DNA from: Spirochaetae bacterium HGW-Spirochaetae-7
Lineage (GTDB): Bacteria > Spirochaetota > Spirochaetia > Treponematales > UBA12059
DNA: 6,185 bases
Assembly (NCBI GenBank): GCA_002839245.1
Contig: PGXR01000170.1
Span: forward strand, 1 to 6,185
Direction of reading: 5' to 3'
A program made the translations under genes and the position numbers. Under the pieces are notes generated by a model. It was given only the letters and a program-made list of their open reading frames with translations. It was not told where the DNA came from and did no database searches. Of the stretch, positions 6,123-6,185 are shown in pieces (position 1 is the first letter of the stretch; the number at the start of each line of letters is the position of its first letter).

Positions 6123-6185
6123 GTGAAGAAGATTCTTATCGCTCTCCTGGTGGTACTGGCGGTCTTCGCCCTCGCATCGTGCGCC
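6123..6185 (+). CDS. Lipoprotein, only the signal peptide visible (cut by right edge)
   Basis: Twenty-one codons run from GTG 6123 to the window end: MKKILIALLVVLAVFALASCA. Two Lys residues, a long Leu/Val/Ala core and the lipobox LASC with Cys20 make a textbook lipoprotein signal peptide. The mature part is outside the window, so its function cannot be told. It is the third lipoprotein gene in a row on this strand. It may share a transcript with the gene before it, because no convincing promoter is seen in the 100-base gap. Confidence 0.8.
   Translation, partial: MKKILIALLVVLAVFALASCA

Overview
This GC-rich bacterial window carries five genes, all on the plus strand. The first is cut by the left edge and the last by the right edge. 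I see no mobile element, CRISPR array, tRNA or rRNA. Three features point weakly to a spirochaete (Spirochaetota): the run of lipoprotein genes, their loose lipoboxes, and heavy use of the ATA isoleucine codon despite high GC (10 of 26 isoleucines in the first gene by hand count). That placement is inference.

Left part (1-2781): the 3' nine-tenths of a glutamine-dependent NAD+ synthetase gene (nadE) overlaps by four bases (GTGA) with a gene for a membrane-anchored CapA-family protein. CapA proteins have a metallophosphatase-like fold and are linked to poly-gamma-glutamate capsules. The two genes are almost certainly one transcript with coupled translation, although no functional link between the products is obvious.

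Middle and right part (2782-6185): three consecutive genes each begin with a lipoprotein signal peptide. The first encodes a large (651 aa) beta-rich lipoprotein with two apparent Ig-like segments and concanavalin/LamG-like segments. The second (357 aa) has a long Pro/Ala/Thr/Ser linker followed by two alpha/beta segments, with an overall plan like uncharacterised DUF6175 or CsgG/LpoB-type envelope lipoproteins. The third is visible only as a signal peptide behind a very strong ribosome-binding site.

The first two lipoprotein genes each have a recognisable sigma70-type promoter: TTGTTA-17-TATACT and TTGTTT-18-TATAGT. The second also has a terminator-shaped hairpin in its leader, between promoter and start codon, which could act as an attenuator. 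The most interesting leads are that leader hairpin and the uncharacterised lipoprotein pair. I found no clear evidence for a new multi-gene defence or metabolic system.
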